From Schoenoplectus triqueter (Eukaryota; Streptophyta; Magnoliopsida; Poales; Cyperaceae): a stretch of DNA of 28,340 nucleotides. Shown here in pieces: positions 17,668 to 28,340 of this stretch; the first letter of the stretch is position 1; every line of letters starts with the position of its first letter. The notes under the pieces are model-generated. The model was not told the DNA's origin and did not search any database. It saw only the letters and a program-made list of their open reading frames with translations. The stretch covers positions 1-28,340 of the forward strand of contig CAXKVV010000808.1 in NCBI GenBank assembly GCA_964058805.1, read 5' to 3'. The position numbers were made by a program, and so were the translations under genes.

Positions 17668-20600
17668 TTGCGCACTCGCACTCTTTTTCAACTGTACCTA
17701 GGATGTCGGGTCCCGATTTCATGTTTTGCGCAACCGGACACATTTTCGGCGATACCGATCGCGTCTGGTCCCGTTTACATGTTTTGTGCTCCCGGACACG
17801 TTTTCGATTGTACCGAGCATGTCGGGTCCCGTTTTCATATTTTGCGCTCCCGGATTCGTTTTTGGCGGTACCGAGGGCGTCGGGTCCCGTTTTCAAGTTT
17901 TGCGTTCCCGGGCTCATTTTCGGCGGTACTAAGGGCGTCGGTTCCTGGTTTCAAGTTTTACGCACCCGAACTCATTTTCAGTGGTACCGTGAGCGTCGGG
18001 TCCCGTTTTCATGTTTTGCGCTCCAGGACTCGTTTTCGGCGGTTCCGACTGCATCGGGTCCCTTTTTCAAGTTTTGCGCTCCATGACTCATTTTCGGCGG
18101 TAGCGAGGGTGTCGGGTCCTGTTTTCAATTTTGCTCTCCCGGACTCATTTTCGGCGGTACCGAGGGCGTCATGTCCCGTATTCATGTTTTGCGCAACCGA
18201 ACTCGTTTTCGGCGATACGGAGGGCGTGGGGCCCCGTTTTCATATTTTGCACACATTGACGCGTTTTCAGCGGTACCGAGGTCGTCGGGACCCATTTTCA
18301 TGTTTTATGCAACCGAACTCATTTTCGACGTTACCTAGCGTGTCAGGTCCCGTTTTCATATTTTGTGCTCCCAGACGCGTTTTCGGCGCTACCGAGGGCG
18401 TCTGGTCCCGTTTTCTTGTTTTGCGCACCCGGACTCGTTATCGACGGTGACGAGGGCGTCGCGTCCTATTTTCATGTTTTGCACACCCGAACTCGTTTTC
18501 GGCGATACAGATCGCGTCTAGTCCCGTGTACATGTTTTGTGCTCCCAGACACGTTTTCGACTGTACCGAGCGCGTCAGGTCCCGTTTTCATGTTTTGCGC
18601 TCCCGAATTCGTTTTTGGCGATATCGAGGGCGTCGGGTGCCATTTTCAAGTTTTGCGTTCCCTGGCTCGTTTTCGGAGGTACTGCGGGTGTCGGGTCCCA
18701 TTTTCAAGTTTTCCGCTCCCGGACTCGTTTTCGGCGGTACCGAGGGCGTCGGGTCCCGTTTTCAAGTTTTACTTACCCGAACTCATTTTCGCCGGTACCG
18801 AGGGCGTCGAATCCAGTTTTCATGATTTGCGCTCCCGGACGCGTTCTCGGCGGTACCGAGGGCGACGGTCCTGTTTTCATGTTTTGCCCTCCAGGACGCG
18901 TTTTCGGCCGTACCGAGGGTGTCGGATCCCGTTTTCAAGTATTGTGCTCCTTGGCTCGTTTTTGGCGGTGCCGAGTGCGTCGGGATCCGTTTTAAAGTTT
19001 TGCGCTCCCGGACACGTTTTCGGCTTTAAAGAGGGCGTCGGATCCCGTTTTCATGTTTTGCTCACTCGTACTCGTTTTCGGCGGTATCGAGGGCGTCGGG
19101 TCCCGTTTTCATGTTTTGCGCTCCAGGACTCGTTTTCGGCGGTACCGAGGGCGTCGGGTCCGGTTTTCATGTTTTGCGCTCCCGGATACGTTTTCGACTG
19201 TACAGAGTGCGTCGGGTCCCGCTTCCATGTTTTGCGCTCCCGGGCTCGTTTTCGGAGGTACCGAGGGCGTCGGGTCCTGTTTTCAAGTTTTGCGCTCCCG
19301 GACTCATTTTCGGGGGTTCCGAGGGCGTCCGGTCCCGTTTTTATGTTTTGCGCACCCGGACGCATTTTTGGCAGTACCGAGGGCGTCGGGTCTCGTTTTC
19401 AAGTTTTGGGCTCCCTGACTCGTTTTTGGCAGTACCGAGGGCGTCGGGATCCGTTTTCAAGTTTGGCGCTCCCGGACTCGTTTTCGGCAGTACCAAGGGC
19501 GTCGGGTCCCGTTTTCATGTTTCGCGCACCCGAACTTGTTTTCGTCGGTAAAGAGCGCGTCGGGACCCTTTTTCATGTTTTGCGCACCCTGATTGGTTCT
19601 CGGCGGTACCGAGGGCGTCAGGTTCCGTTTTCAAGTTTTGCGCTCCCGGATTCGTTTTCAGCGGTACCGAGGGCGTCGGGCCCCGTTTTCAAGATTTGCG
19701 CTCCAGGACTCGTTTTCGGCGGTGACGAGGGCGTCGGTCCCCGTTTTCAGGTTTTGCGCACCCGAATTCGTTTTCGGCGGTACAGAGCGCGTCGGGTCCC
19801 GTTTTCATGTTTTTCACACCGAACTCATTTTCAAGGGTACCGAGAGCGTCGGGTCCCATTTGCATGTTTTGCGCTCCCGAACTCGTTTTCGGGGCTACCG
19901 AGGGCGTGGGGTCCCTTTTTCATGTTTTGCGCTCCCTGACTCATTTTCGGGGGTACCGAGGGCGTCGGGTCCAGTTTTCATGTTTTGCGCTCCCGGACGC
20001 GTTTTCGTTGGTACCGAGCGCGTCGGGTCCCTTTTTCATGTTTTGCGCTCCCAGACTCGTTTTCGGCGATGACGAGGGCGTCATGTCCCGTTTTGATGTT
20101 TTGCGCAACCAAACTCATTTTCGGCGGTACCGAGCGCGTCGGGTCCGTTTTCATGTTTTTCGCACCGAACTCATTTTCGGAGGTACAAAGAACGTCGAGT
20201 CCCGTTTTCATGTTTTGCGCTCCCGGACTCATTTTCGTGGGTACCGAGGGCGTCGAGTCCCGTTTTTATGTTTTGCGCTCCCGGACTCGTTTTCGGGGGT
20301 ACCGAGGGCATCGGGTCCAGTTTTCATGATTTGCGCTCCGGACGCGTTTTCGGCGGTACCGAGGGCGTCGGGTCCCGTGTTCATGTTTTGCGTTTCCGAA
20401 CCCGTTTTCGACTGTACCGAGCGCGTCGGGTCCCTTTTTCATGTTTTGCGCTCCCAGGCTCGTTTTCGGAGGTATCGAGGGCGTCGGGTCCCGTTCTGAA
20501 GTTTTGTGCTCCCGGACTCGTTTTCGGGGGTACCGAGTGCGTTGGGTCCCGTTTTTATGTTTTGCGCTGCTGGACGCGTTTTCGGCGGTACCGAGGGCGT

Positions 20601-21454
20601 CGGATCCCGTTTTCATGTTTTGCGCACCCGAACTAATTTTCGGCGGTACCGAGCGCGTCGAGTCCTATTTTCATGTTTTGCGCTCCCGGACTCGTTTTCG
20701 TGGGTACCTAGGGCGTCGGGTCCCGTTTTCATGTTTTGCGCTCCCGGACTCGTTTTTGGGGGTACCGAGGGCGACGGGTCCAGTTTTCATGTTTTGCGCC
20801 CCCGGACGCGTTTTCGGCGGTACCGAGGGCGTCGGGTCCAGTGTTCATGTTTTGAATTCCGGATCCGTTTTCGACAGTACTGAGCGCGTCGGGTCCCGTT
20901 TTCATGTTTTGCGCTCCCGGACTCGTTTTCGGAGGTATCGAGCGCGTCGGGTCCCGTTCTGAAGTTTTGCGCTCCCGGACTCGTTTTCGGGGGTACCAAG
21001 GGTGTTAGGTCCCGTTTTGATGTTTTGCGCTCCCAGACTCGTTTTCGGGGGGTACCGAGGGCGTGTGGTCCAATTTACATGTTTATCGCTCCCAGACGTG
21101 TTTTCAGCGGTAATGAGGGCGTCGGGTCCTGTTTTCATTATTTTCCCTCCCAGACGCGTTTTCGACGGTACCGATGACGTCGGGCCCCGTTTCGGAAGCG
21201 TTTTCGTTGGTACCGAGCGCGTCGGGTCCCGTTTTAATGTTTTGAGCTCCCGGACGCATTTTCGGCAATACCGAGGGCGTCAGATCCCGTTTTCATGTTT
21301 TGCGCTCCCGGACTCGTTTTCGGGGGTACCGAGGGCGTCGGGTCCAGTTTTCATGTTTTGCGCTCCCGGACGCGTTTTCGGCGGTAGCGAGGGCGTCGGG
21401 TCCCGTGTTCATGTTTTGCATTTTCGGACCCGTTTTCGACTGTACCGAGCGCGT

Positions 21455-22614
21455 CGGGTCCCGTTTTCATGTTTTGCGCTCCCGGACTCATTTTCGGAGG
21501 TATCGAGGGCGTCGGGTCCCGTTTTGTAGTTTTGCGCTCCCGGAGTCGTTTTCGGGGGTACCGAGGGCGTGGGGTCCTATTTTCATGTTTTGCGCTCCCG
21601 GACTCATTTTCGTGGGTACCGAGGGCGTGGGGTCCCGTTTTCATGTTTTGCGCTCCCGGACTCGTTTTCGTGGGTACCGAGGGCGTCGAGTCCAGTTTTC
21701 ACGTTTTGCGCTCCCGGACGCGTTTTCGGCGGTAGCGAGGGCGTCAAGTCCCGTGTTCATGTTTTGCATTTCCGGACCCGTTTTCGACTGTACCGAGCGC
21801 GTCGGGTTCCGTTTTCATGTTTTGCGCTCCCGAACTCGTTTTCGGAGGTATCTAGGGCATCGGGTCCTGTTTTGTAGTTTTGCGCTCCCGGACTCGTTTT
21901 CGGTGGTATCGAGGGCGTGGGGTCCTATTTACATGTCTTGCGCTCCCGGACGCGTTTTCAGCGGTACCGAGGGTGTCGGGTCCTGTTTTCATGTTTTGCG
22001 CTCCCGGACGCGTTTTCGGCGGTACTGAGGGCGACGGGTCCCGTTTTCATGTTTTGCGCTCCCGGACTCATTTTCGGAGGTATCGAGGGCGTCGGGTCCC
22101 GTTTTGTAGTTTTGCGCTCCCGGAGTCGTTTTCGGGGGTACCGAGGGCGTGGGGTCCTATTTTCATGTTTTGCGCTCCCGGACTCGTTTTCGTGGGTACC
22201 GAGGGCGTGGGGTCCCGTTTTCATGTTTTGCGCTCCCGGACTCGTTTTCGTGGGTACCGAGGGCGTCGAGTCCAGTTTTCACGTTTTGCGCTCCCGGACG
22301 CGTTTTCGGCGGTAGCGAGGGCGTCAAGTCCCGTGTTCATGTTTTGCGTTTCCGGACCCGTTTTCGACTGTACCGAGCGCGTCGGGTCCCGTTTTCATGT
22401 TTTGCGCTCCCGAACTCGTTTTCGGAGGTATCTAGGGCATCGGGTCCTGTTTTGTAGTTTTGCGCTCCCGGACTCGTTTTCGGTGGTATCGAGGGCGTGG
22501 GATCCTATTTACATGTCTTGCGCTCCCGGACGCGTTTTCAGCGGTACCGAGGGTGTCGGGTCCTGTTTTCATGTTTTGCGCTCCCGGACGCGTTTTCGGC
22601 GGTACTGAGGGTGA
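21455..22614 (-). repeat. 580-bp (10-monomer) tandem duplication in array D
   Basis: The segment of about 21455-22034 repeats at about 22035-22614 with a constant offset of 580 bp (10 x 58). Only a handful of substitutions are visible (for example GACTCATTTT versus GACTCGTTTT near 21605/22185, and TTGCATTTCC versus TTGCGTTTCC near 21767/22347). Neighbouring monomers differ from each other much more, so this is a recent unequal-exchange product. Confidence 0.88.
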
Positions 22615-23050
22615 CGGGTCCAGTTTTCATGTTTTGCGCTCCCGGACGCGTTTTCGGCGGTACCGAGGGCGTCGGGTCCAATTTTCATGTTTTGCGCTCC
22701 CAAACACGTTTTCGACGGTACCGAGGGCGTCGGGTCCCATGTTCATGTTTTGCGTTTCCGGACTCGTTTTCGACTGTACCGAGTACGTCGGGTCCCGTTT
22801 TCTTGTTTTGCGCTCCCGGGCTCGTTTTCGAAGGTATCGAGGGCGTCGGGTCCCGTTCTGAAGTTTTGCGCTCTCGGACTCGTTTTTGGGGGTACCGAGG
22901 GCGTCGGGTCCTGTTTTTAAGTTTTGCGGTCCTGGACTTATTTTCGAGGGTACCGACGGTGTCAGGTCCCGTTTTCATTTTTTGCTCACCCGAACTCATT
23001 TTCGGCGGAACCGAGGGCGTGGGCTCGCATTTTCATGTTTTGCGCTCCCG

Positions 23051-26000
23051 GAAGCGTTTTGGGAGGTACCGAGGGCGTCAGGCCATTTTTCATGTTTTGC
23101 ACTCTAGGACACGTTTTCGAGGGTACCGATGGTGTCGGGTCCCGTTTTCATATTTTGCGCTACCAGACGCGTTTTTGGGGTACCGTGGGCGTAGGATCCC
23201 GTTTACATGTTTTGCGCTCCCGGACTCGTCTTCGGGTGTACCGAGGGCGTCGGGTCTAGTTTTCATGCTTTGGGCTACCGAATGCGTTTTTGTCGGTAAC
23301 TAGGGCGTCGGCTCCCGTTTTCATGTTTTGCGCACACGGACTCATTTTCGGCGGAACCAAGGGCGTCAACTCCCATTTTCATGTTTTGCGCTCCCGGAAG
23401 CGTCTTGGGCGGTACCGAGGGCATCGGGCGATTTTTCATTTTTTGCACTCCCGGACACGTTTTCGGGGTTACCGAGGGCGTCGGGTCCTGTTTTGAAGTT
23501 TTGCGCTCCCGGACTCGTCTTCGGGGGTACCGAGTGCATCGGGTCCAGTTTTCATGTTTTGGGCTACCGGATGCGTTTTCGGCGGTACCGAGGGCGTCAG
23601 TTCCCGTTTTCATGTTTTGCGCTCCCGGACCCGTTCTCGACTGTACCGAGCGCGTCGAGTCCCGTTTTCTTGTTTTGCGCACCCGGACGATTTTTCGGCC
23701 GTACCGAGGGCGTCGGGTCTTGTTTTAATGTTGTGCGCTCCCGGACGCGTTTTCGACGATACCGAGGGCACCGGGTCTTGTTTTGAATGTTGTGCTCTCC
23801 CGGACGCATTTTCGGCGGTACCGAGCGCGTCGAGTCCCGTTTTCATGTTTTGCGCTACCGTACCCGTTTTCGACGGTACCGAGCGCGTCGGTTCCCGTTT
23901 TCAAGTTTTGCGCTCCAGTACTCGTTTTCGGCGGTACCGAGGGCGTTAGGTCCCGTTTTCAAGTTTTGCGCTCCAGGACTCGTTTTCTAGGGTATCGAGG
24001 GCATCGGGTCCCGTTTTCATGTTTTGTGCTGCCGGACTCGTTTTCGGCTGTACCGACGGCGTCGTGTCCCGTTTTTATGTTTTGCGCAGCCGAACTCATT
24101 TTCGGCGGTACCGAGCGCATCGGGTCCCGTTTTCAAGTTTTGTGCTCCCTAACTCGTTTTCGACGGTAATGAGGGCGTCGAGTCTCGTATTCATGTTTTG
24201 CGCACCCGTACTGTTTTTCGACGGTAACGAGGGCGTCGGGTCCCGTTTTCATGTTTTGAGCTCCCGAACGCATGTTCGGCGGTACCGAGCGCATCGGGTC
24301 CCATTTTCTTATTTTGCGCTCCCGGACACATTTTCGTCGGTATCGAGGGCGTCCGATCCCGTTTTCATGTTTTGCGCACCCGAATTTATTTTCGGCGGGA
24401 ACGAGCGCGTCGGGTCCCGTTTTCAAGTTTTGCACTCCAGGACTCGTTTTCTAGGGTATCGAGGGCGTCGGGTCCCGTTTTCGTGTTTTGCGCACCCGAA
24501 TTTGTTTTCGGCGGTACCGAGCGCGTGGGGTCCCATTTTCACGTTTTGCGTTTCTGGACGCGTTTTCCTCGGTACCGAGGGCGTCAGATCCCGTTTTCAT
24601 GTTTTGCGCTCCCGGACGCATTTTCGGTGGTACCGAGGGCCTCGAGCCTCGATATCGTTTTCAGCGGTATTGAGCGCGTATTTTCCCGTTTTCATGTTTT
24701 GCGCTCCCGCACTCGTTTTCGGCGGTGATGTGTGTGTCGTGTCCCGTTTTGAACTTTTGCGCACCCGAATTTTTTTTCGGCGTTACCGAGGGCCTCGAGT
24801 CTCGTTATCGGGGGTACCGAGGGTGTCGGGTCCAGTTTTCATGTTTTGCGCCCCCGGACGCGTTTTCGTCGGTACCGAGGGCGTCGGGTCCAGTGTTCAT
24901 GTCTTGCGTTTTCGGACCCGTTTTCGACTCTAACGAGCGCGTCGGGTCCCGTTTTCTTGCTTTGCGCTCTCAGACTCGTTCTCGACGGAATCGAGGGCGT
25001 CGGCTCCCATTTTCATGTGTTGGCTCTCGGAAGCGTCTTGGGCGGTACCGAGGGCGTCGAGCCATTTTTCATGTTTTGCGCTCCCGGACTCGTTTTCGGG
25101 GGAACCGAGGGCGTCGGGTCCTGTTTTAATGTTGTGCGCTCCCAGACGCGTTTTCGGCGGTACCGAGCGCGTCGAGTCCCGTTTTCATGTTTTGCGCACC
25201 CGGACTCGTTCTCGGCGGAAATGAGGGCGTCGGCTCCTGTTTTCTTGTTTTGGGCTACCGGATGCGTTTTCGGCGGTACCGAGGGCGTCGGCTCCCATTT
25301 TCATGTTTTGCGCACACGGACTCATTTTCGGCGGAACCAAGGGCATTAGCTCTCATTTTCATGTTTTGCGCTCCCGGAAGCGACTTGGGCGGTACCGAGA
25401 GCATCGGGCCATTTTTCATGTTTCGCACTCCCGGACACGTTTTCGGGGGTGCCGATGGCGACGGGTCTCGTTTTCAAGTTTTGCGCTCCCAGACTCGTCT
25501 TTGGGGGTACCGAGTGCATCGGGTCCAGTTTTCATGTTTTGCGCTCCCGGACTCGTCCTCGGGGGTACCGAGTGCATCGGGTCCAGTTTTCATGTTTTGG
25601 GCTACCGGACGCGTTTTCGGCGTTACCGAGGGCGTCCGTTCCCGTTTTCATGTTTTACGCTCCAGGACCCGTTCTCGACTGTACCAAGCGCGTCGGGTCC
25701 CGTTTTCTTGTTTTGCGCACCGGATGCGTTTTTGGCTGTACCGAGGGCGTCGGGTCTTATTTTAATGTTGTGCGCTCCCGGACGCGTTTTCGGCGGTATC
25801 GGGGGCGTCGGGTCTTGTTTTAATATTGTGAGCTCCCAGACGCGTTTTCGGCGGTACCGAGCGCGTCGAGTCCCATTTTCATGTTTTGCGCTACCGGACC
25901 CGTTTTCGACGGAAACAAGCGCGTCGTGTCTCGTTTTCAAGTTTTCCGCTGCAGTACTTCTTTTCGGCGGTACCGAGGGCGTTAGGTCCCGTTTTCAAGT

Positions 26001-28340
26001 TTTGCGCTCCAGGACTCGTTTTCTAAGGTACCGAGGGCATCGGGTCCCGTTTTCATGTTTTGCGCTCCCGGACTCGTTTTCGGCGGTACCGATGGCGTCG
26101 TGTAACATTTTCATGTTTTGCGCAGCCGAACTCATTTTCGGTGGTAACGAGCGCGTCGGGTCCCGTTTCATGTTTTGCGCTCCCGGACTCGTTTTCGGCG
26201 GTACTGAGCGCGTCGGGTCCCGTTTTCAAGTTTTGCGGTAGCGGACTCATTTTCGGCGGTGCCGAGGGCGTCGAGTCCCGTTTTCATGTTTTGCTTTCCC
26301 GAACTCGTTTTTGACGTTACCGAGGGCGTCGATTCCCGTTTTCATGTTTTGCGCTCCCGGACACGTTTTCGGCGGTACCGACGGCGTTGGGTCTCGTTTT
26401 CAAGTTTTGTGCTCCCGAACGCGTGTACGGCGGTACCGAGCGCGTCGGGTCCCTTTTTCTTGTTTTGTGCTCCCGGACGCGTTTTCGTCGGTACCGAGGG
26501 CGTCCGGTCCCGTTTTCATGTTTTGCGCACCCGAATTTGTTTTCGAGGGTACCGAGCGCGTCGGGTCTCGTTTTCAAGTTTTGCGCTCCAGTACTCGTTT
26601 TCTAGGGTATCGAGGGCGTCGGGTCCCGTTTTTATTTTTTGCGCACCCGAACTCGTTTTCAACGGTACCGAGCGTGTCCGGTCCCGTCTTTATGTTTTGC
26701 GCTCCCGGACTCGTTTTCGGGGGTACTGAGGGCGTGGGGTCCCGTTTTCATGTTTTGCGCTCCCGGACACGTTTTCCGTGGTAACGAGCGTGTCGGGTCC
26801 CATTTTCATTTTTTGTTCTCCCGGACTCATTTTCGGCGGTACCGAGGGCGTCAGGTACCGTTTTCATGTTTTATGAACCCCGACTCGTTTTCGTTGGTAC
26901 CGAGCGCGTCGGGTCCCGTTTTCATGTTTTGCGCTCCCGGACGCGTTTTTGGCGGTACCGAGGGTGTCCGATCCCGCTTTCACGTTTTGCACACCCGAAC
27001 TCGTTTTCAGCTGTATCGAGCGCCTCGGGTCCCGTTTTTTCAAGTTTTGCCCTCGTGGACTCGTTTTCAGCGGTACCGAGGGCGTAGGTTCTCGTTTTCA
27101 TGTTTTGCGCTCCCGCACTCATTTTCGGCGGTGATGAGGGCGTCGTGTCCCGTTTTGAACTTTTGCGCACTCGAACTCATTTTCGGCGATACCGAGCGCG
27201 TCGGGTCCCGTTTTCATGTTTTTCACACCCGAAATCGTTTTCGACGGTACCGAGGGGGTCGAGTCCCGTTTTCATGTTTTGCGCTCCCTGACTCGTTTTG
27301 GGGGTACCGAGGGCGTCGGGTCCAGTTTTCATGTTTTGCGCCCCCGGACGCGTTTTCATCGGTACCGGGGGCGTCGGGTCCCGTTTTCAAGTTTTGCGCT
27401 CCCGGACTCGTTTTCATCGGTACCGGGGGCGTTGGCTCCCATTTTCATGTTTTGCGCTCCCGGAAGCGTTTTGGGAGGTATCAAGGGCGTTGGGGCATTT
27501 TTAATGTTTTGCACTCCCGTACACATTTTCGGGGGTATCGAGGGTGTCGGGTCCCGTTTTCATATTTTGCGCTACCAGACGAGTTTTCGGCGGTACCGTG
27601 AGCGTCGGATCCCGTTTTCAAGTTATGCGCTCCCAGACTCGTCTTCGGGGGCACCGAGTGCGTCGGGTCCAGTTTTCATGTTTTGGGCTATCGAATGCGT
27701 TTTCGGCGGTACCGTGGGCGTCGGCTCCCGATTTCATGTTTTGCGCACCCATACTTATTCTCGGCGGAATCGAGGGCGTCGGCTCCCATTTTCATGTTTT
27801 GGCTCCCGGTAGCGTCTTGGGCGGTACCGAGGGCGTCGGGCCATTTTTCATGTTCTGCGCTCCCGGACTCGTTTTCGGGGGAACCGAGGGCGTCGGGTCC
27901 CGTTTTCATATTTTGCGCTACCAGACGCGTTTTCTGCGGTACTGTTGGCGTCGTGTCCTGTTTTCAAGTTTTGCACTCCCGGACTCGTCTTCGGGGGTAC
28001 TGAATGCATCAGATCCAGTTTTCATGTTTTGGGCTACCATACGCGTTTTCAGCGGTACCGAGGGCGTCGGGTCCCGTTTTCAAGTTTTGCGCACCCAGAC
28101 TCGTTCTCGACGGAACTGAGGGCGTCGGCTCCTGTTTTCTTGTTTCGCGCACCTGGATGCATTTTCGGCTGTACCGAGGTCGTCGGGTCCTGTTTTAAAG
28201 TTGTGCGCTCCCGGACGCGTTTTCGGCGGTACCGAGCGCGTCGAGTCCCGTTTTCATGTTTTGCGCTCTTAGACCCCTTTTCGACGGTACCGAGCGCGTG
28301 AGGTCCCGTATTCAAGATTTGCGCTCCAGTACTCGTTTTC
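23051..28340 (-). repeat. Higher-order repeat of about 2.0-2.4 kb, three copies (third cut by the window end)
   Basis: Marker variants recur in the same order. GGAAGCG..TTGGG monomers occur as a pair about 346 bp apart at 23051/23397, 25030/25377 and, with changes, 27463/27808. CGTCTTCGGGGG followed by GAGTGCATC occurs at 23516 and 25496. GGGCGTTAGGTCCCG occurs at 23941 and 25977. GGCGGTGATG with TTTTGAACTTTTGCG occurs at 24721 and 27127. CTCCAGTACTCG occurs at 23913, changed at 25949, and at 28324. Offsets between copies 1 and 2 rise stepwise from 1980 to about 2490 bp, in steps close to whole 58-bp monomers, as expected from monomer gain or loss. Confidence 0.8.

Larger units (their letters stand above)
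17407..28340 (-). repeat. 58-bp satellite, array D (opposite orientation, continues past the window)
   Basis: About 188 monomers reading, on the plus strand, as the reverse complement of arrays A-C: CATGTTTTGCGCTCCCGGA, CTCGTTTTCGGCGGTACCG, AGGGCGTCGGGTCCCG. No transposon interrupts it. Higher-order organisation changes along the array: a 117-bp dimer at about 17434-17667, blocks repeating at about 753 bp around 17.76 and 18.51 kb, a 580-bp duplication at 21.5-22.6 kb and a 2.0-2.4-kb higher-order repeat from about 23.05 kb. It continues at the window's end. Confidence 0.96.

Noticed and set aside
18365..19939. 524-codon open frame on the plus strand in array D as a repeat protein gene
   Set aside because: The 58-residue periodicity is simply three monomers per turn of frame. 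Neighbouring overlapping frames carry the same peptide in shifted order, so there is no sign of selection for one frame.
5391..28340. CENP-B box in the satellite monomer
   Set aside because: The TTCGGCGGTACCGAGGG segment resembles the box core, but the required A and CGGG positions do not match.

Overview
The window looks like plant nuclear DNA, probably from a dicot. It shows an F-box gene fragment, Ty3/gypsy chromovirus-like retrotransposons with LTRs, and AT-rich intergenic sequence with MITE-like elements. I see no rRNA, tRNA, CRISPR array or operon-like gene cluster, and no intact host gene. The species cannot be named from the sequence.

Layout. (1) 1-5083 is AT-rich non-coding DNA. Its main feature is a near-perfect 1,912-bp head-to-tail duplication (1257-3168 and 3169-5080); each copy carries a small MITE-like element. 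(2) 5192-5356 is the 5' stub of an F-box gene, cut off about 40 bp before the satellite begins. (3) From about 5.4 kb to the end, the window is a GC- and CpG-rich satellite with a 58-bp monomer, about 17 kb and roughly 295 monomers. It forms four blocks: A (5391-8010), B (10805-12372) and C (15412-17406) in one orientation, and D (17407-28340) in the opposite orientation. (4) Two internally deleted LTR retrotransposons interrupt the satellite: copy 1 (8011-10804, + strand) and copy 2 (12373-15411, - strand).

Both retrotransposons have recognisable TG...CA termini, a polypurine tract, a TATA box in the LTR and perfect 5-bp target-site duplications (CTCGG and CCCTC). The duplications lie in the satellite and overlap by 3 bp when placed on the monomer, so two independent insertions in opposite orientations hit nearly the same position of the repeat. 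Removing the insertions restores one continuous A+B+C array. The pol reading frame runs about 112 bp into the 3' LTR and no chromodomain is visible. Together with the TGATG-type LTR start this suggests the CRM (centromeric) clade of chromoviruses. The 58-bp satellite is therefore a candidate centromeric or pericentromeric repeat, which is an inference.

The satellite has structure above the monomer. There is an abrupt orientation switch at 17404-17407 and a recent 10-mer (580-bp) duplication at about 21455-22614. A higher-order repeat of about 2.0-2.4 kb starts at about 23051, 25030 and 27463. A variant block at the end of array A also recurs, inverted, at the start of array D. The many long open frames in the satellite arise because one strand of the consensus has no stop trinucleotide and 58 is not a multiple of 3; I do not regard them as genes.
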